64,000 nt of DNA from Oopsacas minuta (GCA_024704765.1 JAKMXF010000199.1:434001-498000), one strand, 5' to 3'. Shown: positions 47,790-58,131, counted from the stretch's first letter. Notes: generated by a model from the letters alone, not told the origin. Translations and numbers: made by a program.

Positions 47790-49123
47790 CAGGGTGTTAA
47801 GCAATTGATGTCGTAATTTATATATCTTTAACTAAGTACCCAATTTAGACGATTAAATCATGATAATCGAACTTGATATTCCTTTTAAGTGTATGCTTCA
47901 TGAATTCATAAGTAGTATTCTAGTTGATATTAACTGATATTCTTCTATACCGGAAAATAAAATTCCTAACATTCTTTAGTGTTTCCATGGTTGCCGAATA
48001 CACTATTGATGTCCGCAATCGTGCTATCAGTATGATTATAGCAGGAATGTCCCAAACGAAGGTTTCTCATGCTCCGAAGATTACCTTGAGAACAACACAG
48101 CGTTGGTGGGCACTTTCTAGAGGTGGTAAATCGTTGGGAAAACAAGCCTGGACGTGGTCAAAAAAATTCCCTGTCGAAAGCAGCGAAGATCAAAAAAATT
48201 TCTAGATCCTTATCCAAACCTCACAAATCAACTAGGATATTGACCAAGAATTTGAGAAGGAGAAGCATAGTAGCAGTATCTTACGTTACTGTATTAAATA
48301 ATTTGAAAAGTTTGAATGCTACTCCTTATAAACTCAAAAACAGCCAAAGTTAATCGATTCTCGGTAAAAAGCCCGTGTAAAATTCTTCAAAGGTAGGAAG
48401 AACTGGAGTGTGTAAGAATGGAGATGAATACTATTTCAGATGAATCACCATTTCAACTTTATCATACTCCAAATCGGCAAATAACAGAGTGTGGACTAGG
48501 AAACGAGATAGTATACCTCCAGTAGAGACTGTGAAGTACCCTCTAAAAGTAAATATGTGGGGTATGATGTTCTGCTCTACCTTATCAGAATTGTACTTTA
48601 TTCCACGAGGTAGGACCGTAAATACAGAATATTATGTAGGGGAAAATTTTGAAGAAAGCTTAGATATCTAGACTTAAAATAAAAATTGAACCCATTTATA
48701 CACGAAAAATAATGAAATACTATCCCAGGCCATTTTCCAACAAGATTGGGCGCCAGCTCATACCACTAAAAGAACTAAAGAGTGGTGTTTGAAGAATTTT
48801 AAAGCTTTTTGACCTAAAGAAGTATGCCTGCGAATTCGCAGGACTTGAATCCTATATAAAATCTGTGGGCAATACTCCAAAATCAACTGGATTCAATGCC
48901 CCACGCAACAAATGAAGAAAATTCAAAAACAATCTCAAACTGGGATGTTCTCAGGTGACGTAGGATGTTTTGGCCAATCTTATAGCTTCACTGCCAAATA
49001 GGATAAAATTATCCTTTGCTAACAATGGCGGTTATATAAGAAAGTAAGGAACACATTAGTACACTACAAAAATATGTTTTATTTGTCCATCCTATATTAC
49101 GGCAGTAATTGCTTAACACCCTG
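47790..49123 (+). mobile_element. Tc1-like element, DD37E group, complete ends, dead
   Basis: 1334 bp between TA at 47788-47789 and 49124-49125. Ends CAGGGTGTTAAGCAATTGAT on the left and, reversed, CAGGGTGTTAAGCAATTACT on the right. The ends and coding match the intact element at 56074-57419 (CAGGGTGTTAAGAAACTGAT). It lies about 40 bp inside the left end of the SCAND3-like hAT. Confidence 0.93.
47987..49050 (+). pseudogene. Tc1-family transposase, heavily decayed
   Basis: From MVAEYTIDVRNRAISMIIAG (47987; related copy: MVKEATSPTRSRAVGMVLGG), with the frame shifting near 48125 to NKPGRGQKNSLSKAAKI. HKSTRILTKNL and SYVTVLNNL then match the second helix-turn-helix. SDESPFQLYHTPN (48438) carries the first Asp. 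YPLKVNMWGMMF and ELYFIPRGRTVNTEYYV follow. FQQDWAPAHTTKRTKEWC keeps the second Asp but has Gly changed to Trp next to it. The Glu region is barely recognisable. Many lesions; older than the copy at 56147. Confidence 0.88.
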
Positions 49124-49663
49124 TATATGTGGGAAATTACAAATTCTTCTTGGGCATCTTCTTGCTCATCTGGAATGCAATCTTCCACTCATTTCAAGGG
49201 TTTTGAACAAAATTAAATTCGAATTACCTGATATATTAGAAATATCGTGTATTTTTCTCCTTCATAACTTTGAGTTGTAAAATAATTGGATTACTCAACT
49301 CAGCAGGTAATCGATAATCATGGATTTCAATTCACTTGTGACCCTAGAAAACATGAACAGTCTCACATTTTCGATTTTTTTATCCATAGGTCGAGTATAC
49401 TTGGAAAGCTGTCTGATTCTCTAAAAGAATTCACAATATTACTTGTTTAACTGTAATGAAATGTTGAGGATATTTAACCTTTCGAAAATTTCAAGGAGAT
49501 AAGAGAGGGTCAGAAGCCAAGAACTATCATTAAATAGTGCTACCCAGTCTTCTGTATTATTCTAATTGAAAAACCCTTGAACTTCTACATGCAAATCAAG
49601 AAGACGCTTAAGTACACATCCCTTTGACAACCAACGATCTTCTGTGTGGTACAAAAGCGTTTT
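49124..49663 (-). pseudogene. SCAND3/ZBED5-like hAT transposase, C-terminal part
   Basis: Minus strand: KTLLYHTEDRWLSKGCVLKR, then LLDLHVEVQGFF (49663-49562), a hallmark of this group (family: LLFHTEVRWLSRGKVLxR..ELRxEVxxFL). Across a stop, DWVALFNDSSWLLTLSYLLE, then IFERLNILNISLQ (family: LAYLxDIFxxLNxLNLxLQG) and DLWIKK. The last C-terminal part, with the dimerisation motif, is missing before the Tc1. It continues the segment at 54480-55400 on the other side of the 4.8-kb insertion. Confidence 0.82.
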
Positions 49664-50017
49664 GGAAACAACAATAGTAATACACAACCTGATGAAAATT
49701 GGTGTTATTGTAGATGTCGTTATTGTAGTGTGGTAGTACTTTGAAAATAATGAAGATAGGTGAAAAGGACGTAACAATCGATCAAGATTTGAGGAAGTTA
49801 CACAAATTTTCATTTATATTAAAGGAAGCCAAACCCATACTAATTTTGACATTGCAGAATGCTTGTGTATTGTGCATATTCTTCGTTAGGATGATGATGA
49901 TGACAATGATGATGATGATCTAGACACATACCATGAGATAAATATTTCGAATACCTTAACTTACTCATATATGTCAATTGCAAAGTTGAGTAGTAAATAA
50001 TAGGTATTGTTCATTAA

Positions 50018-50260
50018 CCTGAAAGAAATCACAAAAAGAACCTATTGAACTTCATAATTGCAGCTATTAGAAAGTATTACTCTGTAATGTGATTACAAGT
50101 GAAGGTATGTATACTATACCTGCACAAGATTGTTGGCTATGCTATGAAAGATATTTAATATTTGTACAATGTTATGCACAGAACACCACACTAGAGGGTA
50201 ATGCTTTCAAATTGCTGCAATTATGAAGTTAATTTTGTTCTTTTTGTGATTTCTTTCAGG
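50018..50260. mobile_element. MITE with TTAA flanks (piggyBac- or Kolobok-like)
   Basis: 243 bp. Ends CCTGAAAGAAATCACAAAAA on both sides (one reversed), 24 bases perfect and about 46 bp in all with few changes. TTAA at 50014-50017 and 50261-50264. The inverted symmetry extends through TTCA/TGAA outside the TTAA, so the target site may itself have been palindromic. Non-coding. Confidence 0.85.
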
Positions 50261-50393
50261 TTAATGAAATAGCACGTAGCCAGAGCGTAGTGTTAGGAGG
50301 GGCAAGTAAACTTTAGCGGGGGCTTGGATAATTAAGATTTATATATAAAATTTTTGGAGTAGGCCGATACCCAAACTGCCAAGCTATTTGGGG

Positions 50394-52291
50394 CAGTGGC
50401 GACGCTAGAGTATCTCAAGAGGGGGTGCAATGGGGGTTCTGATAATTTTAAGGGAGTGAAATCATTATTCGGTTAACATAGTAGAATGTATCAATGATTT
50501 TAGTGTTACTCAAATCTAGCGTTATAAAGCATTGACATAATTTAATAACAATAAGAAAACCTTAAAAGCTAATCAAAAGTGCTAAATTATAATTATATTG
50601 TTTATTAACACTTTTATCTTATTATTGGGCTGTTCCGTGAAGATTTCAGGCATTAATTAACCTGGAAGCCTCGTAATACCTGTGATCAAATAATTATTAC
50701 TTGTGAGGATTCAAGATTTTATTAATATAAACGTTGTGAGTACGTGTTTTGTCTACTTGTTCCAAATTTCAACATGTCCAAAAGACCACTTTCGCGGGGT
50801 CAAGTATTTCTCTTGCTAAAATGAGAAGTGAACTAGAAGTCAGTGAACGAAGCCCTGTAATGACATTCCAGTCTTACTCAGACGACACAATATGGGATGA
50901 AATGGGTCATACTAGCAATTTTGAAGAGCAGGTTGAGCCTCCTATTTTATTGTTTCAGCCTAAATTGTCCATTTCTGACTCTGTAACTGTAAGACATTTC
51001 GATGTTTCGAAAACACCATCTGACAATCAGTACAAGCCAAAGCTTTCGGTTTTTCCAACTCGTAATGGAAAGATTTCAAAGTGACTGGTATCTAAGGTTC
51101 CCATGGATTAAGTACAGCTAAGAGAGAGATTCCGTATTTTGTTTTGCGTGCTCACACTTCCCTCAACATGACACTCATGATAACTTCACTTCGATCGGCT
51201 TTCACGAATGAAATCACGGTGTCCAGAAGCTTCAGAAACATGCTGATAGGTTTTCTCATAAAACGTTAGTGATGGCCAAAGTTCAACAGGAGTCAATGAC
51301 AGGCAGCGTGACCGCTCAGTAACAGGCCATTTCGCTTAAACAGCTCGAGGAGAATAGACACTATGTGCGAACTGTTGCTGAGGTACTGGAGCTATGTGCT
51401 CGACAGAGCCTAGCCTTTCGTGGACATCGTGAGTCAGACAGTGAAAGGAATCGTGGTAACTTTCCTAAGCTTCTGACGCTCATTTCCAAGAAGGACAGTA
51501 TTGTTCGCACCAAGTTAGAAGGACTCAAGTATGCTCGCTATACACACCATGACATCCAAAACGAAATTATCGAAACGTTCGCGTAGTTAATAAGGAAAGA
51601 TATCTTGAAAGATGTCTAATTATCCAAATGGTTTTCCATTCTTGTAGATGAGTCCCGAGATGTAGCCAAAATTGAGTAGCTAAGCGTATATCTTCGCTAC
51701 TTAAATGATGGTTCGCAAAAGAGAAGAATTTATTGGCTTTTGGAGACAGACGGGCTGCAGAAGATGCTTGACAATAGCAAAGAGGTACCGAAAAGTCTCT
51801 GGGAGCTGCATCAGATTCTATCAGTTAATGCCGAACCACTTCCTTTCTTATACCAACTTAGTCTGATATCATTGGTAATTCCTATCACTACAGCTTCGTG
51901 TGAATAGAGTTTCTGCAGCCTCCCTCGAGTAAAAACGTGGGTTAAAAATTCAATGTCAGAGCAGAGGCTCTCAGGGCTAGGGTTAATGGCTCTCAAGGTT
52001 CGGAATGTGGATTATGATGTTTTTATCGAAAAGCTTTCGCAAACATATTGAAGGATCCAATTAAAATAACCAATGTTGATGGAATACTTAGTAGTTATAC
52101 TTAATGATATTTATAAATAATTCATACTTTAGAACCTTATGTATTCCAGTTTATTAGATATTCTATTACACATAAATAGAATAAAATGCATATATATCCC
52201 TTGAAATTTTGTCAGCACCCCCTTTAGGGGTGCTGACAGATTTTCAAGAGGTGCTATAGCACCTCCCAGCGCCCCCTTGGCGCCGCCACTG
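50394..52291 (+). mobile_element. ZMYM1-like hAT element with ends and 8-bp target duplication
   Basis: 1898 bp. Left end CAGTGGCGACGCTAGAG; right end, reversed, CAGTGGCGGCGCCAAGG. Flanks ATTTGGGG (50386-50393) and CTTTGGGG (52292-52299) match at 7 of 8 bases. Near the right end two small palindromes (AGCACCCC..GGGGTGCT and AGGTGCTATAGCACCT) look like subterminal binding sites. It carries a shortened transposase gene, so it is a deletion derivative. Confidence 0.9.
50774..52051 (+). pseudogene. hAT transposase, ZMYM1-like, internally deleted
   Basis: The open N-terminal part (from MSKRPLSRGQVF-like frames near 50774) includes DVSKTPSDNQYKPKLSVFPT. After a stop: RDSVFCFACSHFPQHD (TTF-type finger), FTSIGFHE and HADRFSHKTLVMAK. 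ENRHYVRTVAEVLELCARQ, then LAFRGHRES and NFPKLLTLISKKD, then YTHHDIQNEIIETFA, follow, then FSILVDESRDVAK (first Asp and Glu of the hAT core) and LSVYLRYLN. Directly after this come FLYQLSLISLVIPITTASCE and FCSLPRVKTWVKNSMSEQRL, the C-terminal dimerisation motif. The normal distance between these is several hundred residues, so the middle of the catalytic domain is deleted. Confidence 0.88.
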
Positions 52292-52536
52292 CTTTGGGGG
52301 AAGGTAAAATTACTTAGTTCATAAATATTCAATCAACTCTGGCATTCAATAGTTTCGCTTAATAATCGCCTACATTGTGACATTCCAATGAACTACAAAT
52401 CTATTTTAATCTCATAAATTCAAATAATATCTAAAATAAACGAAGTCTTCTATCCTTCTTCCTAGAATGGTGATTATTGCCATGAGGAATGACTTCACTA
52501 TTCGCATATAAAATGTAATCAAACTGGGAAGAATAT

Positions 52537-53857
52537 CAGGGCGTTCAATAAGTCTTGCGGGTCATGATATATCTTAGGAATTAGTCAAGTAATATATCTA
52601 ACTTTCATATATTATAAGCACATTTAGTTAAACTCCATATACTGAAAGTTTCAATCTTATTCAATTCAAATTATGAACTTTTGAGATAGTTACGTGTAGT
52701 CAATTTAAACCCACGGTGGAATTTATGGCTTCAAAGGATGAAAATTTCAACCTCAAATGGTGAGCTTACATAGAGTTTCGCACAATACTCAAGATCCAGC
52801 CCGTACAGATCTTCAGCGAGTTAGAGGAGATACTGTGGATTGCCATTCCAGATCTACTGTAGAGCGATGGGCTGCCAGTTTTAGATCAGGTGATGCTGAT
52901 CTCACAGATTTGCCTCGATCTGGAAGACTGGCATCTGCCACAACTTCAGAGAATATCGCACTAATTCAAAGTATGGTCATGGAAGACAAATGCATTACTG
53001 TCAATCAGTTAGAACAAAGTATGGAGATTTCATCGGGAGCTATTCATACAATTCTGAAGACTGAGCTTGGCTATCGATCGATTGTGGGAAATGGGTCTCG
53101 CATAAGCTCAGTAAGAATCAAAGTTTGGCACGACTGAATATTGCCAAGAACTCTTGGGAACTTATGAAAACTGCGATTCTAGACGCCTAATAGAGATTAT
53201 TACTAGTGACGAGACGTGGGTGTACTATTCAACACCATATAGCAAGTATAAGAAGCGATCATGGGTGAGGGGCGACGAACAACTGGCGAAAATTCCCAGG
53301 CCCGACTTCAGAAAACCCAAGATTATGCACCATCTTCTTCAGTGGTCATGGAATTGTCTTGCAATTACCTTGTCAGAGTGGCAAGGCTGTTACTGCTACT
53401 TTCTTTACAGAGCAAGTGCTTCCAAATTTGATTAAAAATATAGAAAAGTACCGCCCGAAAACAGGAACTCGAGGAATGAAGATTTTAACTGATAACGCCA
53501 GTTCCCAACAGCTAAGCTTACTAAAAATTTCTTGGATGTAGAAGGGTTAGAATTACTTCCCCATCAACCATACTCACCAGACCTAGCACCGTGTGATTTT
53601 TGGCTATTCCCCAAGCTTAAAATCTACCTTCAAGGCAAAGATTTTAACAAATTCCAAGCACTCGGAACGGGCCTGTACCAGTACTTCAAATCCATCCCCG
53701 AAGAAGAGTACAGAAACGTTTTACAAGTGGGTGGAAGGTTAAAACTTTGTGTATCTGCATCAGAGGATACTTTGAATATATATTATGGTGAATTAGTGTG
53801 TATAGTGTTTGTATCATATTTTATGATATCACCTGCAAGACTTATTTTACGCCTTAG
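52537..53857 (+). mobile_element. mariner element (DD34D), third subfamily, dead
   Basis: Left end TCAGGGCGTTCAATAAGTCT; right end, reversed, TAAGGCGTAAAATAAGTCTT then GCAGGT. About 1.32 kb. The TA duplication is not clean at either end, so the boundaries are uncertain by a few bases. Confidence 0.82.
52757..53800 (+). pseudogene. mariner transposase, frameshifted
   Basis: N-terminal part: STVERWAASFRSGDADLTDL, then PRSGRLASATTSENIALIQS, then helix-turn-helix VNQLEQSMEISSGAIHTILK. After shifts: IEIITSDETWVYYSTPYSK (first Asp), GMKILTDNASSQQLSLLK (second Asp), and LLPHQPYSPDLAPCDFWLFP (third Asp, 34 residues on). The end is IPEEEYRNVLQ. Three or more frameshifts. The Asn-Ala after the second Asp and the PCDFWLF form separate it from the elements at 6044 and 39073. 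Confidence 0.88.
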
Positions 53858-54479
53858 CATATGCTGTGGTCATATAATAACAAAATATGCAATTTCAATT
53901 GTCGCTGTGAAAGCATCCATATATTTAAGTAGATTCACTAGCAAGAGGAATTAAATAACTAAAATGTATAGTAAATTTGTCATATTCATAAAGATTCCTT
54001 GATTTAACTTATATTTAAGATCTAAGATAGTAAAGATCAATATAGCTAACCAAAAATTTATGGAGTGTGTAAATTTGCCAGGAGGGGCTCATATTTTCCC
54101 AGGGGGGCTCAGCCCCCCCTTGCTACGGCCCTGAATAACACCCATTATATACTCCTCACTTTGCAAGTGACATATATGAATAAGTTAAGGTATTATAAAT
54201 ATTCTTCTCATGGTATACATGTAGATCATCATCATTATTATCATCATCATCATCATAACGAAAAGAATATGCACAATACATAAGCATTCTGTAATGTCAA
54301 AATTTGTATGGGTTTGGCTCCTTTCAATATAAATGAAAATTAGTGTCACTTTCCAATTCTTGACCGATTGTTGCATTCTTTTCACCTATCTCTATTATTT
54401 CTAAGTACTACCACATTACAATAGCCACATCTTCATTGAAACCCATTTTCATCAATTTGGTTACTACTATAGTTGTACC

Positions 54480-55440
54480 GCGTTTTGTGCGTCAACACCC
54501 TTACAAAGACATGGATATTGGATGTCAAGTATTCAGAGCACTTGATTTGATGTAATTTACTATTTTGTTGGAAACTTTATGCACAAATTTACTCCATCTG
54601 GCAAAGTCTCTACTGCCAATGTTTCTCTATGTAATATTCATTGTTGTCCTGTAATTACGGAGCAGAATGTTACGTGTGTTTCATGAATCCTGAACGACAA
54701 CCAAGAATTGCAAGAGCACCATCTGTGCAAATGGATAATAGTTTTTCACATTCAAGGCCTTCACGTTCGATAAAGGAACTTACTGTATTGTAGATATTGA
54801 TTCCACGTGTTTATAAGTCAATTAGTTCATAAAAGATTTAGATTTAAATTCCGATTTATAGATGTACCGAACGAATTCATTGAGTTGAGAACATGATCCA
54901 ACATGTGTGGATTCATCCAATTGTAGGCAAAAACATCCTGAGGTGGATTCTTTAATCTCTCCCACAAATTGATTCTTAATAACCCAGAATGATCCATAAT
55001 TGGTAGCCACACAGTTTTATCGGACAAATATGTTATATTAAGTTTTCTCTCTGCATCATTACCAATCATAGTGTGTACAATGTCTTTTGTGAATGGAAGG
55101 ATTAATTCTCCTCCAATTGTATGAGGTATTTTTGCTTTTCTAATCCGTAATGATTTAATATAAGAATCTTCTATGGCTGATTTTAGCTAGCAATGAATTA
55201 ACTAGTAATATCGAGTTTAATCCTCTTCACAGTCTCCACCTTTCATCGAAAGAAAGAAATATCTTTACCCTTATAATCGAGATGTTCCTTTTTAAAATGT
55301 CTTCTTAACTGGGATGGTTTTATTGATTCAGATGAAATTACTTTGCTAGTTAGTGAACACCTCGATATATTTGAAATCATCTTTAAAATGTCTCACTGGT
55401 ACTTTTTCACAAATAGAAACCCCAGCTGGGTTAATACCCC
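54480..55440 (-). pseudogene. SCAND3/ZBED5-like hAT transposase, N-terminal and core part
   Basis: Minus strand, in order: LTSKVISSESIKPSQLRRHF, then KKEHLDYKGKDISFF (about 55365-55250; a BED-like finger tail, family: LKPSKLKRHLETKH). KAKIPHTIGGELILPFTKDI (about 55140-55090). MIGNDAERKLNITYLSDKTV (family: LxxIPLSNxTVxRRI). CLQLDESTHVGSCSQLNEFV, then RYIYKSEFKS (first catalytic Asp in LDES). KIVNYIKSSALNT and LCKGVDAQNA (about 54555-54480). The protein then resumes at 49663. Several stops and shifts. Confidence 0.85.
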
Positions 55441-56073
55441 CATCCCCTTGTGTTGCGTATATACAAGTAATCATAGCGCCAAAATTTACCTCGGTATTGA
55501 ATATGATCTTGTACAAATAGGGACATATATGCACAATGTGAAGTCATGCACGAGTATTTAAAGCTTCAAACTGAACCCAGGGTAGTGCATGTACAAGTAT
55601 ATCTAGGGTCACAATACCCCAGTGTAATGTATGCACGAGTATTTATAGGGTCAAAAATGAACTCTGTGTTGAACATACACAAATATTCATGGGGTAACAT
55701 ATGACCTCGGTGTTGTGCATGTGCATGATTTGCAGGGTCAATAATAACCCTGTAAAGTGCATGTACAAGTAATATGGGAAATAAATTAACTCAATGTAGT
55801 TCATGTGCAAGGATTTACAGGGTCAATAATCACTCCAGTGGCGTTCATGTACAAGTGTATATAATGTGGAAATAACACCAGTGTAGTGCTTGTACATGTA
55901 TTTTTGTATCCAAATGACCATTGTATAGCACATGCACTAGAAATTATGGGTTCATATATGAGCCATATGTTGTGCAACTACAAATATTTACAGTGTCAAA
56001 AATGACCTCTGTGTTGAACATCACTAGTATTTATGGGATCAAATATGACCTATGTGTAGTATATGTACATGTA

Positions 56074-57419
56074 CAGGGTGTTAAGAAACTGATGCCCTAA
56101 TTATATTTGAGTAACAGTTTGAAATCAGCGGTATAGAAAGTTGTGATCACTTTCCAATATAACCGCCTTTACGTTTTATACATAATTTAACTCTATTACA
56201 CATCCCAGATACTAAATTCTCCAAAATTTCTGGAGATATCCTCGACCAAGCCAGCTTTACATGATTTTCCAGCATCAAAACGTTGGTTGGAGTAGGCATC
56301 ATTTGAATATCATGTTTGACTATTGACCACAAATTTTCAATCGGATTGAGGTCCGGAGAGTTACCTGGCCAAGTTTCCTTTGTCCAAAATTCGACTAAAT
56401 TGTTATCACACCATTTTTGCGTTTTTTTGGCAGTGTGAGCCGGAGCACCATCCTGTTGAAAGATGGCTCGTGACATGTCTGGCAACATCTTGCGACGTAA
56501 AATACTTGCTTCTTCTGGTTGGCGCTGCATAGTAGACATCAATGACTTATTCAATATCTCTCTTACAAAATAATCCGTGTTAACAGTTTGACCTTTGGGG
56601 ATGATATGGAGTTCTGACACTGCACGATATGACATCATACCCCAAACGAGGATTTTTGAGGGGAATTTCACGGTTTCAGTTGGTAAAACTTGAGACTGTT
56701 TGTAAGCCCAGACACGATCATTCTGATGGTTTAAGTGAGGATATAATTCGAAGGGAGACTCATCTGAGAACAATACCCGGCGCCACTCTTCTTTTTTCCA
56801 GGATTTCCGATCTTTACAAAATTGAAGGCGAGCCATCCGCTGTTTTTCGGTGATTTTTGGCTGTTTTTGAGGTTTAAAGGGCTTGACAGAGAGTGTACTT
56901 CTTAAATATGTATGTACTGTTACATGAGACACTGGGCATCCCTTGGAGTGTAAGCGCTTAGCCAATCTCCGCGTTGATTGGTGTCTTTTGCAAATCGATT
57001 TTGCAATGACGATTTTAGCAATTTTTGTGATTGTGGATTTGCGTCCACGTCCAGGCTTGTTTTCGAGGGAGCGACCTAACTTAGTGCGGCTCAACCAACG
57101 TCGAATTGTTCGAATGTTTACTCCTAAGCTCTGTGAAACCCGTATCTGAGTCATTCCACCCAATACCATTCCTACTGCCCTGCTTCTTGTGGGGGAAGTA
57201 GCTTCTTTGACCATTATTATACGCTATAATTTGTACAATCGGGTTTGATGATATACAAAATAGAAATTGGCATTCTGACTGAGAATGGTATACTAAAATT
57301 GTCTAAAACTGGTTGTTAAAATGAAATAAGCGTGGGTGTATTTCATAAAATTGAACACTGAAACTATGGTTACATTATTGTGGATTAAGTGATTAGGGCA
57401 TCAATTTCTTAACACCCTG
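56074..57419 (-). mobile_element. Tc1-like element, DD37E, apparently intact
   Basis: 1346 bp between TA at 56072-56073 and 57420-57421. Ends CAGGGTGTTAAGAAACTGAT then GCCCTAAT, and reversed right end CAGGGTGTTAAGAAATTGAT then GCCCTAAT. Near-identical ends and an uninterrupted transposase make it a candidate autonomous copy. It sits inside the minisatellite. Confidence 0.97.
56147..57214 (-). CDS. Tc1-family transposase, DD37E, full length (355 aa)
   Basis: ATG at 57214 to stop at 56147, one frame. Residues 1-45 hold the first helix-turn-helix (MTQIRVSQSLGVNIRTIRRW). The GRG(R)K hook follows at 55-60 and the second helix-turn-helix at about 65-105. The catalytic domain has D151 (FSDESPFEL), D255 (FQQDGAPAHTA) and E293 (SPDLNPIENLW), 37 residues between the last two. 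SKILVWGMMSYRAVSELHII is the conserved core strand. The basic 110-125 region may serve nuclear import. Length and motifs match active Tc1 transposases, which cut and paste at TA in the nucleus. No lesion is visible; activity is inferred, not shown. Confidence 0.95.
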   Translation of the reverse strand: MVKEATSPTRSRAVGMVLGGMTQIRVSQSLGVNIRTIRRWLSRTKLGRSLENKPGRGRKSTITKIAKIVIAKSICKRHQSTRRLAKRLHSKGCPVSHVTVHTYLRSTLSVKPFKPQKQPKITEKQRMARLQFCKDRKSWKKEEWRRVLFSDESPFELYPHLNHQNDRVWAYKQSQVLPTETVKFPSKILVWGMMSYRAVSELHIIPKGQTVNTDYFVREILNKSLMSTMQRQPEEASILRRKMLPDMSRAIFQQDGAPAHTAKKTQKWCDNNLVEFWTKETWPGNSPDLNPIENLWSIVKHDIQMMPTPTNVLMLENHVKLAWSRISPEILENLVSGMCNRVKLCIKRKGGYIGK

Positions 57420-58131
57420 TATATATATAGGGTCAGAATACATCCAGTGTAATGAAGGCAGGAGTGTATATTTATAGGGTAAAAATGACCCCAGTGTAGT
57501 GCATGGGCAAGCATTCATAGGGCCAAAATGACCTCTGTGTAGTACAAAGATACATAGAGTCAAAAATGGCGACATTATACAAAAGTGCAAATTCTTTATG
57601 AAAAAACTATCAAACAAAAGACAGTATGAATTGTGAAATACAATTTTTGTTGAGTAATAAATTGCTATTTACTGACCTTTGTGACGTCGGAAGATGATTT
57701 TTTCAAATTTGAATTTTTAACCAGTTTTTGTCCCAATCACTTTGGCTACAGATCTCAAAAATGTTAATAGGCTCAATATCTGGCTTGTGACTGTTTAAAT
57801 TACAGCCATTCTATATTTGCGACAATTTCTCAAAACATTACGAACATCTAACAAACCCTTTCTGAGGTATGCCCCCTTGTATGTGAATATCGGGTGTTGA
57901 GGAACATGTCCCCGCAACTTTCAATTTTTTCACAAATGACCAAAACTGATGCTATATATCAATTTCTCGGTATTATCATGTGCATTATTATCGAAAAGTG
58001 TGCTATGAGTTATATTAGTTCCCATAACTATCATTTGAGACTATTATTCGAGTTATGGGGTTGAAGAATGAACACTTGTCCATTATTGGACTATTAAACA
58101 TAAATCATGAAATATTTACAGTATATATATA

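Larger units (their letters stand above)
49665..54479. mobile_element. 4.8-kb composite element with ~350-bp inverted repeats and 8-bp target duplication
   Basis: Left arm 49665-50013 and right arm 54134-54479 are inverted copies. Shared stretches include GATAGGTGAAAAG, GCCAAACCCATAC, TTGACATT-CAGAATGCTT, GTATTGTGCATATTCTT, an ATG-repeat tract, and TTCATATATGTC. The tips read GAAACAACAATAGTA and, reversed, GGTACAACTATAGTA. GCGTTTTG lies on both sides (49657-49664 and 54480-54487). The hAT protein reads ...LCKGVDAQNA right of it and KTLLYHTEDRW left of it, so it is a clean insertion. Its own transposase is not identified; the interior is filled by a MITE, a hAT and a mariner. Confidence 0.85.
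47749..55448 (-). mobile_element. SCAND3/ZBED5-type hAT element, broken by two large insertions
   Basis: The left end CAGGGGCTTTCAGTCTGGTG then TACCTTAGGACCAC resembles the CAGGGG(T/C)TTTCAACCTGGTG...GGACCAC ends of this hAT group. The coding remains run on the minus strand from about 55400 to 49124, with the same protein order on both sides of the insertion at 49665-54479. The right end appears lost where the 44-bp array begins (about 55449). Insertions: Tc1 at 47790-49123 and the 4.8-kb element at 49665-54479. Confidence 0.75.
55449..57575. repeat. 44-bp minisatellite, left block (interrupted by a Tc1)
   Basis: Diverged tandem copies of a unit with core GTGTAGTGCATGTACAAGTA followed by TTTATAGGGTCAAAAATGAC and CTCA, about 44 bp. 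The Tc1 at 56074-57419 lies inside it, and the array resumes on its right up to the long-inverted-repeat element. The same family, reversed, occurs at 32170-33475. Confidence 0.92.

Noticed and set aside
54065-54283. Frame with a poly-His tract
   Set aside because: Produced by the ATC/ATG trinucleotide tract of the inverted arm; the mirror tract is at 49890-49918.
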